A stretch of 64,000 nucleotides of DNA from Argentina anserina (taxonomy: Eukaryota > Streptophyta > Magnoliopsida > Rosales > Rosaceae). Location: contig NC_065872.1 of assembly GCF_933775445.1 (NCBI RefSeq), forward strand, positions 248,001 through 312,000, given 5' to 3'. Below the pieces are notes generated by a model. The model searched no databases. It was given only the letters and a program-made list of their open reading frames with translations, and had not been told where the DNA came from. Both the position numbers and the translations under genes were made by a program. Positions 36,246-47,629 of the stretch are shown one piece after another; position 1 is the first letter of the stretch, and each line of letters opens with the position of its first letter.

Positions 36246-36440
36246 ATGAGCTCATTAGTAGACTCGGGTCGGGTCATAATTTAAACGGGTATCTAGGGTT
36301 GTGCTAGAATATCTATATAAGGCATTTAGTCTCCAATGTAACTCTTATCTAAGAAATGAATATCAATCTATTTTAATTATTTCCTTTCAATTTCTGCATT
36401 TTATCTCTTTCAATCCAATTGATGGATCTTGATCCTATCA
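36196..36440 (+). repeat. 3' LTR of the WW-domain element
   Basis: Partner of 31805-32049. The one difference noticed is CTTTCAATT here against CTTTAAATT in the 5' copy. It contains the last 16 codons and the stop of the internal ORF. Confidence 0.93.
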
Positions 36441-36649
36441 CCACTGCTGCTAGCTCAAGGGTTTATAATTTGGGGCAAAAAGAAGCCAACTTCTCTCTCC
36501 GGGTCGGGTCTTTTAAGACCTTTGGGCCGAACGTCATTTCCCAAACTGGACCAGCCCAACATAATATCTCTCTCCCTTTTCCATTCAAAATAAACCAGCT
36601 ACCGGAAAAAGGGATTTCTTTTTAGTCTCTGACTTTGTTTACGGTGGAG

Positions 36650-39091
36650 ATGATGATGATCCCACTCCTCAGAAATCGCGGTTGCAAATCAATTGCTTCA
36701 TGCTTGACTTTAAACCGCCCACCCAATTCACCAAAACCTCAACCTTTTGGCCCAATTCGACAACAGCCATACTCAGATGAGCCAAAAGTACCAGCTGCTT
36801 CCATCGACTCAGGGTCTTCAATCCGAAAGCCGATCAGCTTATGGCCCGGAATGTACCACTCCCCCGTCACAAACGCTCTTTGGGAAGCCAGGTCTAACAT
36901 TTTTGACAAACCAGGGGACAGTGGCTCCACTACTCCCCAGACTGAATTGCTCACCAGAACTCCCGCGCAGAGCCGCACTAGTATTCTTTACCAGTTTTCC
37001 ACTGATTTCAAACTCAGAGAGCAATACCGGAATCCCTGGAATGGCGTTAGAATCGGCAAGTTGCTTGAGGATCTCGATGCTCTTGCTGGCACCATTGCAT
37101 ACAAGGTTTAACTTTTTTTCTTATATGTATACAATGCTCATGAATTGTTTACTAGTTTAAATTTCATTAAAAATGATTAATTTTATTAGCTGATATCCAG
37201 ATTTTGTAGCATTTAACTATTAGAAACCGCATTCTGAATTTTTTTTTAAATGTAACATATCTATGTGTGCATCATCAGCACTGCTGCAATGAAGATGGCA
37301 CAACAAGGCCTCTACTCTTGGTGACTGCTTCTGTTGACAAGATGGTGCTTAAGAAGTCAATTCGTGATGACATTGATTTGAATCTAGTTGGTGCTGTTGC
37401 TTGGGTTGGCAAGTCATCCATGGAGATTCAACTTGAAGTCAATCAATCCACGGATGGTACTCCACGCACGCTAAATCATATATGTCTTGCTTCCATTATA
37501 ATTTGTATTGACTATGGAAAGCTCAACTTGCAGGAACTGCGGCTTCATCGGACTCGGTTGCTCTTATAGCTAACTTCACATTTGTGGCCCGTGATTCCAA
37601 GACTGGCTAGTCAGCTCCTGTTAACCAAATCACACCCGAGATTGAGAAAGAAAAGTTGCTATGGGAAGCAGCAGATAAGAGGAATTTAATGAGGAAAAAG
37701 ATGAGAGGAGAACATAAAATAGATGTTGAGGATAAGGACAAAGACAGACTCAATGCCTTGTTAGCTGAAGGTCGAATCTTCTGTGATATGCCGGCACTGG
37801 CAGACCGAGATAGCATTCTTATCAGGGATACTTGCCTCCAGAACTCTTTTATTTGCCAGCCACAACAAAGGAACATCCATGGTCGGATCTTTGGAGGATT
37901 TCTAATGCGAAGAGCATTTGAACTCGCATTTGCAACAACTTATGCTTTTGCTGGTGCAGCACCAAACTTCTTAGAAGTCGATCATGTTGATTTCGTTAGA
38001 CCTGTAAGTGGCCAGACTATTACCTATAGAAATCTTCTACTCGGCTTGAATTGGCTACTGTTAAAGTATTAAGTATTAGGAGTGTTATAAGAATTGTTTT
38101 TGTATTTTAAGACTTTCCTTGTTGCATAAGTATCACAGAAGAGGGATGCAGCATATTTACATTAGTTTAGGATTCAACTCATCATATCTAATTCGTTGTG
38201 TTGCTCTATGAGCAAGCAGCAGTGCAAGGTCAAGATGAAATACTAGGTTCAGAGATTATCTTAAAGATGAAATACAAGATCTGAATTTTCTCAACATAAT
38301 TCTTTGGAAAATTTATTCTTGGAGTTTAAGATGATGATTCCTATTAGAAAATTCCGTCTGGTTGTCTTAATCAGCAGTCTAATATTGCAATCCAAATATC
38401 TTTGCTAAGTATTGAAACACATTGCTTCAAAAGTTGCTCTTCACTGTTATTAGTCTTCTTTTTTATGTGTCATGGTTTGGACAAACATTTAATCTTCCAT
38501 CAAACTGAAACTAATACAGTGGAGCTACTAGTTTCAATGATGGGCAAACTTTAATAGAAGTTGTCATTTCTCAAACTGATAAGCAGTCAGAGTATGTACA
38601 AAGTTTTGGTCAAATGTTGGTATAAATATGATTGTGGAAATGTAATGTTTATGTTCGCTGATGCAGGTGGATGTAGGTAATTTCCTCCGTTTTAAGTCTT
38701 GTGTTCTATATACGGAACTTGAGAATCCTTCTGAACCTCTGATAAATGTGGAAGTTGTTGCTCATGTTACACAGCCTGAGCTCAGGTCCAGTGAGGTGAG
38801 CACAAATGCACAATAGTTAGTTACAATGATGAAGACATGAAGTTGGGTTTTGCAGAAGGCCTGTGAAACAGAACCAGCATTTTACAGTGAAGAAAATATA
38901 GATCTACATTTGACTTTGGTTCATGTTTTGCTACTGAACAGGTATCCAACAAATTCTACTTCACATTTTCAATCCATCCCGAGGCTGTAAAAGATGGTGT
39001 CCGGATCCGAAATGTTGTTCCCGCTACAGAAGAAGCACTGCGCGTGGTTGAACGTATGGATGCAGAGAATTCACACATTGCTGCATCATAA
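36650..39091 (+). pseudogene. Acyl-CoA thioesterase, ACOT9-like, with premature TAG
   Basis: Double-hotdog thioesterase that hydrolyses acyl-CoA to free acid and CoA; the plant family is mitochondrial or plastid. Exons are 36650-37105, 37279-37456, 37534-38003, 38667-38795 and 38942-39091, all GT-AG, 461 codons in total. The N-terminus is Arg/Ser-rich like a transit peptide. Hotdog 1 follows (VTASVDKMVLKKSIRDDIDL, GAVAWVGKSSMEIQLEV, LIANFTFVARDSKTG) and hotdog 2 spans NIHGRIFGGFLMRRAFELAF, EVDHVDFVRP and VDVGNFLRFKSCVLYTE. Codon 237 (37608-37610) is TAG between KTG and SAPVN, where the surrounding frame is otherwise perfect and Lys would be expected (AAG to TAG). Translation would stop after the first hotdog. 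Everything else is intact, so the lesion is recent, or is a sequencing error or allele. The start is the first of three ATGs. Confidence 0.88.
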
Positions 39092-39591
39092 ATATGCAAG
39101 GAAGGCAAGCAAATAGTGAAATTCAAGCAGCTCTAGTTAAGTGGTGTCAATCTTGGTTAGACTAGGCCAAGACAGATATTGTTATGCACATTCATGTGTT
39201 CTTATCAAAAGCTCCACATTTTTTTTCATCGATTCCCGTCCCTACAATGACGTTTCTACTTGAACTTTTGGTTTCGGTTAGGTTCCCTTGTGAATAAATG
39301 GTCACCACGTAAGGTTTTGAATATCTGGTCATACTGTATCATAGTGAACAATCAAGTCGATGCTAGTAAGAGGGAGAGGGAAAATTCCAGTTACTGAACA
39401 CAAGCTTACATACGACTACCAGATGTACATTAGACTCCCTCTATATATTACACAAGACAAAAGATTCCAAAATCTTGTGTTTGTATACACAAGTACAAGA
39501 AGGGTGCCGAACCAAAAAAGATAAATCAACTTATCAGCTTCAGGCCTTCAGCAAACCCCATGGGATGTAATCCAATCACTGAAAACTACCA
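39092..39591. other. Convergent 3' spacer, thioesterase and formin
   Basis: Holds the 3' untranslated regions of the two convergent genes; nothing else was recognised. Confidence 0.5.
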
Positions 39592-42500
39592 TCAAACCAA
39601 GGTTTCATCATCCGAGGAACCATGCTGCTGCTTGGTACTAGGTCCAGGAAACACTGGTGTCACGGTTGGATTCATGGCAATTGAAAATTGACGTGCTGAC
39701 CCGACTATGGTTCTTTCATTAACTTTGCCGACCACCTTACATGCTTGATCTAGAATTGAAAGGAAATCCCTCACCACCGTGAAAATCCGGAAAGGATGAG
39801 CTTCTTCTTTAGCTGAGTTCCCATGGAAATATTCTGTTATTTCCCTCACCATACAGAATGCAAGTTTCTCTTGAGCTTGAATCATCACAATCCCTTCCCT
39901 TGCCTTATTCAAGAACTCATTCATGGAGCCAAAGAACTTCTGGCTACTCTCTCTCAACGCACTTCCTTCAATTAGCTTTACAACTTCTTCTATTTTTGTA
40001 ACTCCACCAGCAATCTTTGCAACTTCATTGCTCAGCACATCTGAATCCATGCCAGCAGCTTTCTTTACATTGATGAGCTCCCCACTCAATCCCGAAACAA
40101 CTTGCAGGCCAAGCTTCCTAAACTCAACATCATCCCGGAAAGAAGATTGTTGACTGCACTCAGCTGTTACATTCTCATTCATGCCTGAGAGCCGAGAACC
40201 TTCAGCTCTGATGATCTCTTGTACAACGAAATGCAACAGAGTAGTTTTTCCATCAGTGCCCTTCACATCTACCAGCTTGAGGAGTGTGTCAAGCTTGAAG
40301 GCATGGGCATCGCCACGATTGGTGCCAACATTCATGCGGTTCCCAGTTTTGAGCACTGCTTCAAGAAGCTTATAGAACATTCTGCTGCTCTTCAATTCTT
40401 CACATGCTGCCTGAAAGAAAGGTATTTATGTCAGCATTGGCTAGTAGAGTTTATGCTTATCAAATCAAGTCGAGTTGAAAAGCATATGTGGATAGTACCA
40501 ACTGCATACTATAATAAAAAGGAATGTGAAAAATTAGATTACTTGAGATGACAAAATTACAGAGGGGAACATATATATAATAATTAAAAAAAAACTCAGC
40601 AGAGCAGCCAGATATGCATGGACATAGTTTAATACAAACTCATCTCTGAAATATGATTTGTCTAAACTATATGGAGGTTGAAAAGCAGTTAAGGATAAGC
40701 TCATTTTACAGTAAAAACAATGGCAATATGCAGCAACTTTACAGGCAAATTCAAACTAAAGAAGAAAAGTAAAAACAAAGCCCCTTTATATTTTCTCATT
40801 ATTCAACTTTTGACTTGTTTCAGAGAATGAGCTCATTTTAGCCTGACCACCACCACTTGTGTAACAGAGAACTCATTATTGGCTAGTACCCAAGAAGAAA
40901 TTTGAAAAGTGGGACAGAGCAAGTGTTTAAGCATTAGGCCAAGACGTTTTTGTTTTGAATGCTACAACATAGCACAATGAAGACCATATGGTTATTTACC
41001 TCCAATGTCTCAAAAGACCTTCTAAGATAGTCTACTTCTGAATCAAAATTGGTAATGTACAACATTGCATCCACCCTCTTAAATGCATAAGGTACGTCAA
41101 GCACTGCCTTCAGAAATTTCTCCGCTGGCCCAAGCTTAAAAGGTGATTCATCCTTGAACTCTTTTAGCCTACGCTCTTCGTCTTTGGTTGGTGCCATCTT
41201 TATTAAACTTTCAAGAAGCTCAGTCCCGAGAGAATCCGTATTACCTGCTTGAAAGTTTAGCAATTATTAAGGACGATCGAATTACAAAGCAAATTTGATG
41301 CTTGAAGCTTGGTACGCGTAATGCATGAAGACTAGTTGTCAGCTTTCAAACCTCAAACTACATTGTAATTAGCAGCATTACTAATTCCAAACCAGAAAAC
41401 TGAACTTGGCTAAACCAAGGAGTAACTGGATGAATAGAGGCATGCATTTGAATATAATTTGCAGGACACAAAAACACATTTACAGAAACTTGTACCCATC
41501 TGATATATTATGAAGTATTTAGGTTAATTACCTTCCAAGAGTGCTTCACAGACTTCATCAATGGTAACATTGAGCGCCCTTAACAAAATTGCAATATTCT
41601 GAGACTTCTTTGGATCCAGCACACGGTTCTCCTGATTTAGAGAGGGCAAAATCTGTCGCCGAGCATTTTCTTTGGGTGCCAAACTTGAATTGTTTACCAC
41701 AAAAAGTGTCTCGATCATTTCCTCATTCAATCTGCAGATGAAAACAAGCTCTGTAAAACTCGAACCCTAAGATACACACTTTACTCTCTAAAAAGCAAGA
41801 TTGATGCCATGAACAACTTAACAAATACCCTTCTAATCCTATAACACAAGAAAAAAAAAGTGTGATTATTCACTTACTGAAAGGAGCTCGATTTTAACTG
41901 ATCCCACACCATGGCGCGGTCTGAGCTTGCCCTAACTTTGTCCCAATGTAAAGGCTTCAACTTTGGCCTTGGAGTTTCCTCACTTTTTTCCTCAACGTCA
42001 TTCTTCTCTGATGGTTCACCAGCCGTGGAAGGCGTGACATGAAAAGGTTGGCCAGCATTCACCACTGGAGTCGGCGGAGCTTCCCAAAACCTCGGCGGTG
42101 GCGGTGGCGGAGGAGGAGGCGGCGGAGGCAGTCTTATTGGAACAAACCGCTTAGGGGCACTGTTATTTCTCAACAGCGACTGCTTCATCTGCGTCAAAAA
42201 GTCGGGGGAATTCTGAACATTCCCTGAAACTCTCTCTGAAATAGTAGACGACGAAGACAATGACCGAGACACTGCCACCGGAATCGGAGCAGGCTGAGTC
42301 GATGGTGCCATCAAGTTGATCACCGAGTCCGGTGAGTTCGATTTCAAGCTTGTGGGACTTATATTAAGCTGTGGTGAGACAATGTTAGACACGGAGCTTG
42401 CTGGAGAAGCAGATTTTGAACATGGGTACGAAGCAGTCCTTGAATTGAAGCTTCTGCTTCCCAAGTTCTCACCTTCAACAGCCTCGAACACTCTACCTGA

Positions 42501-43337
42501 GCTTACTCCGGCGACGTTTTTGGGACTAGCAGAAGACCCTCTCGGAGAAAAGAACTCCTCTTCCCCTTCATCATCGTCGCAACCAAGTTCGTGCTTGTAG
42601 CTCTGCCTGAAGTTGTGCTTGGGTAGCGGCGGAAGCGGAGTCAGCTCCGGCGAGCCCATTTGCTGATACGGCGAGCCGGACCGGCTAGAAGAAACCCCGA
42701 ACTTGGAGCTGGCATTGCTGGTGGTGGCGACGCTTTGGTCGTCGGTGACTTGAGCGTTGGATAATGTGCCGAGGTAGAGGAAGTTCTCGGTGGTTCTGTT
42801 GGGGGTGGCGCGGTGCTTGTGAGCTCCGTCGGAGGTGACGGTGTTTGGCGGGAACAGGCGGAGGCTGTCGGTTCTTGAGGCCTTGTCGGAGGAGTAGTTC
42901 GGGTCGAGCTTGCGTCGGCGGCGGTAGAGAAGAAATGCAGCGGCGGAGGCGATGATGAGGACGGCGGCGACGGAGACGGTGGCGACGATGGCGATGACGT
43001 GGCGGTGGGGGGAGGTGGAGGAGGGTTGGGGGAAGAGGATGGAGGAAATGTTGGCGGGAAAGGAGGTGAGGGCAGTTGGGGAGGGAGGCGGCGGTGTGGG
43101 TTTCAAGGAGGGGAAGAAGGGCTTGTCATCGTCAGGCGGTGTTTGGGAGGAGGAGGTGGCGGAGGAGAAGGGCATTTTGGGAAGTGGGGAGGGGTGAGGA
43201 GAGGAAGATGGTGACGCGGTTGGTGGGTTTGATTCGACTGGGAAGAAAGGCTGGTGGAGGAGGTGGCGGTGACAAGTGGTGGTGGTGGTCAGGCGGAGGA
43301 GGAAGAAGCTGATCAGAGTGACAGTGAGAGCTGCCAT
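39592..43337 (-). CDS. Group I formin (FH1/FH2), membrane-anchored
   Basis: Actin nucleator that anchors actin filaments at the plasma membrane and cell wall. Four exons, 43337-41878, 41731-41532, 41244-41000 and 40410-39592, give 907 aa. In order: signal peptide ([16 protein letters not shown]), a Pro/Ser-rich extracellular stretch, a transmembrane helix at about residues 114-138 followed by RRRR, the conserved ENFLYLGTL and [12 protein letters not shown] motifs, an FH1 run of about 14 prolines near residues 405-425, then FH2 from about 460 ([12 protein letters not shown]) through [24 protein letters not shown] and [13 protein letters not shown]. This is the architecture of Arabidopsis FH1-type formins. 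The ATG at 43337 was chosen because it starts the signal peptide; the open frame extends upstream without an ATG. A GA microsatellite lies in the leader. Confidence 0.93.
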
Positions 43338-43566
43338 TGGAACTGGAAAAAGCAACAGTCTTTTTACTCTGTTTCAATCTGAAGAAGCAAAAAGTTTGAA
43401 AGTTTAGAGACACTGACTGGTTCTTGGAGCTGAAAATGCAGAGTGAGGCTGGGTTTTGAAGGAATGAAAGAATGTCTGTTGTTAATTTGTTTCAGACAGA
43501 GAGAAGGTGATGGAGATGAAAGAGGGTCTACAATCTACAAGGTGGTAGGTGTGAAGTGAAGTGAAG

Positions 43567-43570
<4 letters not shown>

Positions 43571-43598
<28 letters not shown>
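43571..43598. repeat. (GA)n microsatellite in the formin leader
   Basis: An uninterrupted GA run of about 14 units, about 230 bp upstream of the formin ATG on the minus strand (CT in the transcript sense). CT-rich leaders are common in plant genes. Confidence 0.85.
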
Positions 43599-43599
<1 letters not shown>

Positions 43600-43600
<1 letters not shown>

Positions 43601-44635
43601 CTCATAGAGAATGGTAGTTCAGGCTTTCACAAACCCCATTTGAGGCCATCACTCAGCTTCTCACCACCTATGGAGAGGAAAGAGAAACACTGATGAGCTG
43701 AAAAAGGTACAGAGTAAATATGATGGTGATCAATTATGAGGGTGTGGAAGGTAAAGAGGAGATCTTGAAGAAGATATGGGAGAGTAGAGAAGAGGTTAAA
43801 ATGGTCTGACATGGAAAACATTGCTTGCTCATATTATTGGGATTTGGGACTTGTTTTTCTCTCTGCTTGCCTGTGTCATTGTGTGAAAAGACTCTTACAA
43901 TTATCACTGCAACACTGCCGTGGATTCTTAGCTGTTTACACATTGTGGAATTGTGCCGGTTAAAAGTTAAAACTGTGAAACCGATCACACAAGTGAAGCC
44001 AGGAAGGGATTACCATCTGTGAAAACTGGCATTGTGGCACTGTGCTGGTTAAAACTGGGTACTCACACCCAATCGAAAAATGAGGTTGTATTTCAAGGCT
44101 ATGCTCATTCTCCTACGCTCCTTTTTACTGTTTTAGTCTTTACTGTCTGTCACTTTGGTTTTTGGGCTTCGTTTTTCAGAAAAAGGACCCATGCACCTAT
44201 CACTTCACCTGGGGTGGTGTCTTGTAGTTGCAGTGAATTCTCAGAACAAAGAAGAAGAACACTTTGATTATTTGAACCTCACGCGTATTATCATTAAGTT
44301 GGTTCCCGCAATGCCTGGTAAAAAGAGGGAAACTTTGAATTTCTTTACCAGAAAAGAGTCCCTTTCTTCATGTTTGACCAAAACCTGAAGTCCTGTTCTT
44401 TCATAAACAATTGGAAGGCATTGCAGTAGAGCAACATTTCTGTGTATCTCTCTTTTTGATCATAGCTTCATCAATCAGGCTTTAAATATCCTAATAATGT
44501 ATAAGATCTTTATCACGAAAATCGCTATCCACTGACACTTAATTTGAAAAGTCCTTGTATCAACTAACATACATGTTTAGCATGTAACCCATGTACTCAT
44601 CAATTCAATAGCCTAGTGTATTCTGAAGTAGCTAG
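43600..44635. other. Formin upstream region
   Basis: About 1 kb between the formin leader and the large gypsy element. It probably contains the formin promoter. No other gene was recognised. Confidence 0.4.
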
Positions 44636-44640
44636 GTTTT

Positions 44641-46608
44641 TGTTAGGTTAATATTAACCTAGTAATGTTTGCCTTATTCTTATTCTTTTGCTTTATATTT
44701 TTGTATATTTATTTATTTATTTTTACGTTTCCTACTCATGCTAGGAAAATGTGCAAATGATCGGAAACACGTCAAGAAGAGTGGATTTAGCGCACATTAT
44801 GGATTCGGGTGAAAGTTTCAAGCCAAAAAGAGCAAATGTGGAGATTTCATAAGAAAAGAAAAGTCAACGCCGGAAAATGCCGGTTAAACTCCGGCGATGA
44901 GAAGGTGGTTGCCGGAAATTGTGGTGGTTAAAGTCAATAAGTCAATGAAGCATATTGGTGAATTATGAATTGTAAATTTTAATTTACAATTTAAATTCAA
45001 AATAGAAGAAGACAAATGAAGGAGACAATTTCAAGAACAAGATCCACAATATGTGCTCCATGAATTGGGGATTTAAATTTAAAATGGAAGAAGACAAATG
45101 AATGAGACCATTTCAAGAACAAGATCCACAATTTGTGCCTCCACATTTGTCCACCATATCTAACCATTCATCCCCTTACATCTCCACCATTCATTTGTGA
45201 CCTTAAGGCCTTTAAATACCCTCATTCTTCACAAATTCGTGCATTCTCCTTCACCACACTAAAACTCCATCAAAACTTCATATTTTCCATAGTTTTAACA
45301 TAGTTTTCTTAGGCCTAAGTCATAGATATTAAGTTGTGCAAAGAAAAGTGTAAAGTGTCTTGAGTTTTCACCAAAAACTAAAGATCCTTTACACCCTTGA
45401 TCAATCACAAACTTGTTTCATAGATTTGGGTCACTTCACTCTCTTTATCCTCTACTCATACTCTTTCTTAACCCTTGTTCTTTGTTTCTAGATTGTGTGG
45501 ATAAAGTATGGTGTTCATAGAGTTCTTCTTTTGTTAGAACTCATTAATACTATACTTAGAAGCATTTTCTTTCTTATTACATCTTTTTGGGTAGTAAACC
45601 TTTAGAGGTACGGTTTGGTATCATTTGTACCAAACACTTGGTAATCTCTTCTCTCTTTACTCTATTTCTCTTTTGATGTATTTCATTTTCAAGGGTTGTT
45701 GTATTTAATGGGTTGTGAGTAGTTGGATTTGAGGCTAGGCTAGCCCTAGCCAAACTCATGTGCTAATGAATTCATTTTACTTTTAATTGATGTTGATGCA
45801 TGTTGAATCTATGGGCTTCTACACTTAAAATGCTTACTAAATGTGTTGCTAGTTTGTCACCTAGAAACATGTTTAGGTAATTAATGAATCGGAACTTGAA
45901 CTTGACAACTTCTTGAATCCGTGAGCATGGGTAGCCTTTAGGTGGTGGCTTAATGTTTCTTACGGGAAATATTAAGTTGCTTGAATTTCTTACCTTGAAC
46001 TTAATGCTTGTGCCATGAGTGTAATTACTCTAAGGGGGTGTTATGCTTGTGGTACATAGCCCACTTGTATTATAAGGTAATATAATTGGGACTAAGGTTT
46101 TGTGATTTAATTTGGCTCCAAAAGACTTTATTAAATTGCATGATTAGTTGGTTTCTTAGTAGCTTCACCAAAGCACTAGGGGGAAGTTTGTCAACATGTT
46201 ATGCATTAATCTTGAGTTACATTTGTGCATGAGTAAGGCTAGGTGCAATGCCTAAGTCTCTACTCCTCTTTTGATTTTATCTTTACATTTACATTTCTTT
46301 GTTGTTTTAGTGCAAGAATTAGTTTGCTTAGCTTAATTCTAAAATCAACCAAGTCGATTCACTACCACTTGTTAATACCATCTCCATGATTCTTAGCTTC
46401 CAAAGGGCTAAGGTTGTGAACTTGTAAAAAGTTAGAATGCATGTTTTTCTAGTTTTTCTTGCGAAAATCTAGCTAGAGTTGAGTTTCCCCCAATCCCTTG
46501 GGTACGATACTCTACACTTTCCCTTACTAAAACTTGACCTCCTATACTTGGGAGTAGGTAGTTTCACACATAAATACACATAATCATACTTAAGTGATTC
46601 AACCAACA
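44641..46608 (+). repeat. 5' LTR of the Athila-like element
   Basis: 1,968 bp, TGTTAGG...CAACA. A 16-bp perfect palindrome AGGTTAATATTAACCT lies at its start. An internal near-tandem duplication with a period of about 83 bp lies at about 45004-45135, and a TATA-like TTTAAATA near 45208. It is homologous to the solo LTR at 10370-12317. Confidence 0.95.
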
Positions 46609-46611
46609 AGT

Positions 46612-46630
46612 TTTTGGCGCCGTTGCCGGG
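46612..46630 (+). other. Primer-binding site, tRNA-Asp
   Basis: TGGCGCCGTTGCCGGGGA lies just after the 5' LTR. It is complementary to the 3' end of plant tRNA-Asp(GTC), the primer typically used by Athila-lineage elements. Confidence 0.88.
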
Positions 46631-47629
46631 GATTGAGGTAAAACTTAATTCCTATTAGGTTTCTAAGGGACTAGAGAACCCATTTTTTTTGCTAGTTTAC
46701 TTTTTTTTTATGTTTAATTTTTGTAAATATCTACGTTACTTTTGAAGTTGACACAAGTACTTTTGATAAGTGGAATGGTAGTTGTGGTAAGAAGAAAATA
46801 AATTGCATGCATGTTTAAAATGGAAAAGTAATCTTGCCCAATTATTATTTACTTATTACTTGTGCAAGCTCACATTCTAGTTGGTTAAAATTTGTAAATT
46901 TAAATATAAGGTACTCATTTTCTTTAGAATTAGAGGTTGATTGGAACTTGTAAATTTCAAAGTAAATTGGATTAGGGGCTTTATCCTTGTACCGTCGAGT
47001 TTAATCACTCTTCATCGAAAGGTTGAGTGGTAAACAACACCCAAGGATGGAATTCCTCTTCTATTTTACTAAGTGAATCGGATTTGGATTTTTTTTGTAA
47101 CGTATTTGTTTATCGCTCTTCCAAATAGGCGCACCTTAGTAGGATTATGATGTCTAGGTAAGTGGATAGGGATTTTATCCCGGGCGTTGTGCCGTGTACT
47201 AAGTGGTCTCACCTACCAAAGCCGCGCCTACGCTTACCTGGTCATAATTCGAAAAGAGTTACCGAAAAGAAGAATGTTAAGCTAATTAGTGCATTGTTTG
47301 GAACTACGCCAAACTACTTTGGAACTACGCCAAAACGCACTTTGTTTGGAACTACGCCAAACTTGGATTGGAATTACGCCAATTTCGTTACACTTGAGTT
47401 GGAATTACGCCAACTTGGAAAATCCTTATCCTTTTTGTTTTTCTCACTACAAGTTTTGATTGGTTTCTAATTTTCTAGAAATTGTTTACAAGTACCTTGG
47501 TAAATTCTTAAAAAAAAAACAAAAAAAATCTAAATAATTATTGTTGCAATTTTAATTTCTTGTATATATTTTGCATGTTGTTTTATTGCTATTTACTTAC
47601 TTGATCTTTAATTTGTTCCTTAGGTGTTC
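46631..47629 (+). other. Leader of the Athila-like element
   Basis: About 1 kb between primer site and gag. It contains five copies of GGAAYTACGCCAA at 47300-47414 and a small open stretch (47162-47470) that lacks an ATG start. A pyrimidine-rich TTGTTCCTTAG just before gag resembles a splice acceptor, but no donor that keeps frame was found. Confidence 0.55.

Larger units (their letters stand above)
31805..36440 (+). mobile_element. Non-autonomous LTR retrotransposon with a single WW-domain ORF
   Basis: 4,636-bp element bounded by 245-bp LTRs (31805-32049 and 36196-36440) that differ at one position by eye, with a perfect 5-bp duplication CCACT at 31800-31804 and 36441-36445. LTRs start TGTTAGGACC and end ATCCTATCA. 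A near-iMet primer site TGGTATTCAGAGCC follows the 5' LTR after two bases. A strong polypurine tract, AAGGGGGGAGGA, precedes the 3' LTR. The internal region is one long ORF with no visible protease, RT, RNase H or integrase motif (no YVDD or FxDD box, no HHCC, no DDE pattern), so mobility must depend on another element's enzymes. The near-identical LTRs indicate a recent insertion. Confidence 0.93.

Noticed and set aside
42952..43312. Gly/Trp-rich plus-strand ORFs opposite the formin
   Set aside because: They are antisense readings of the Pro-rich, GC-rich formin exon and have no independent support.
46612..46630. tRNA-Asp-like 18-mer
   Set aside because: Only the complement of the tRNA 3' end is present, directly after an LTR; it is a primer-binding site, not a tRNA gene.
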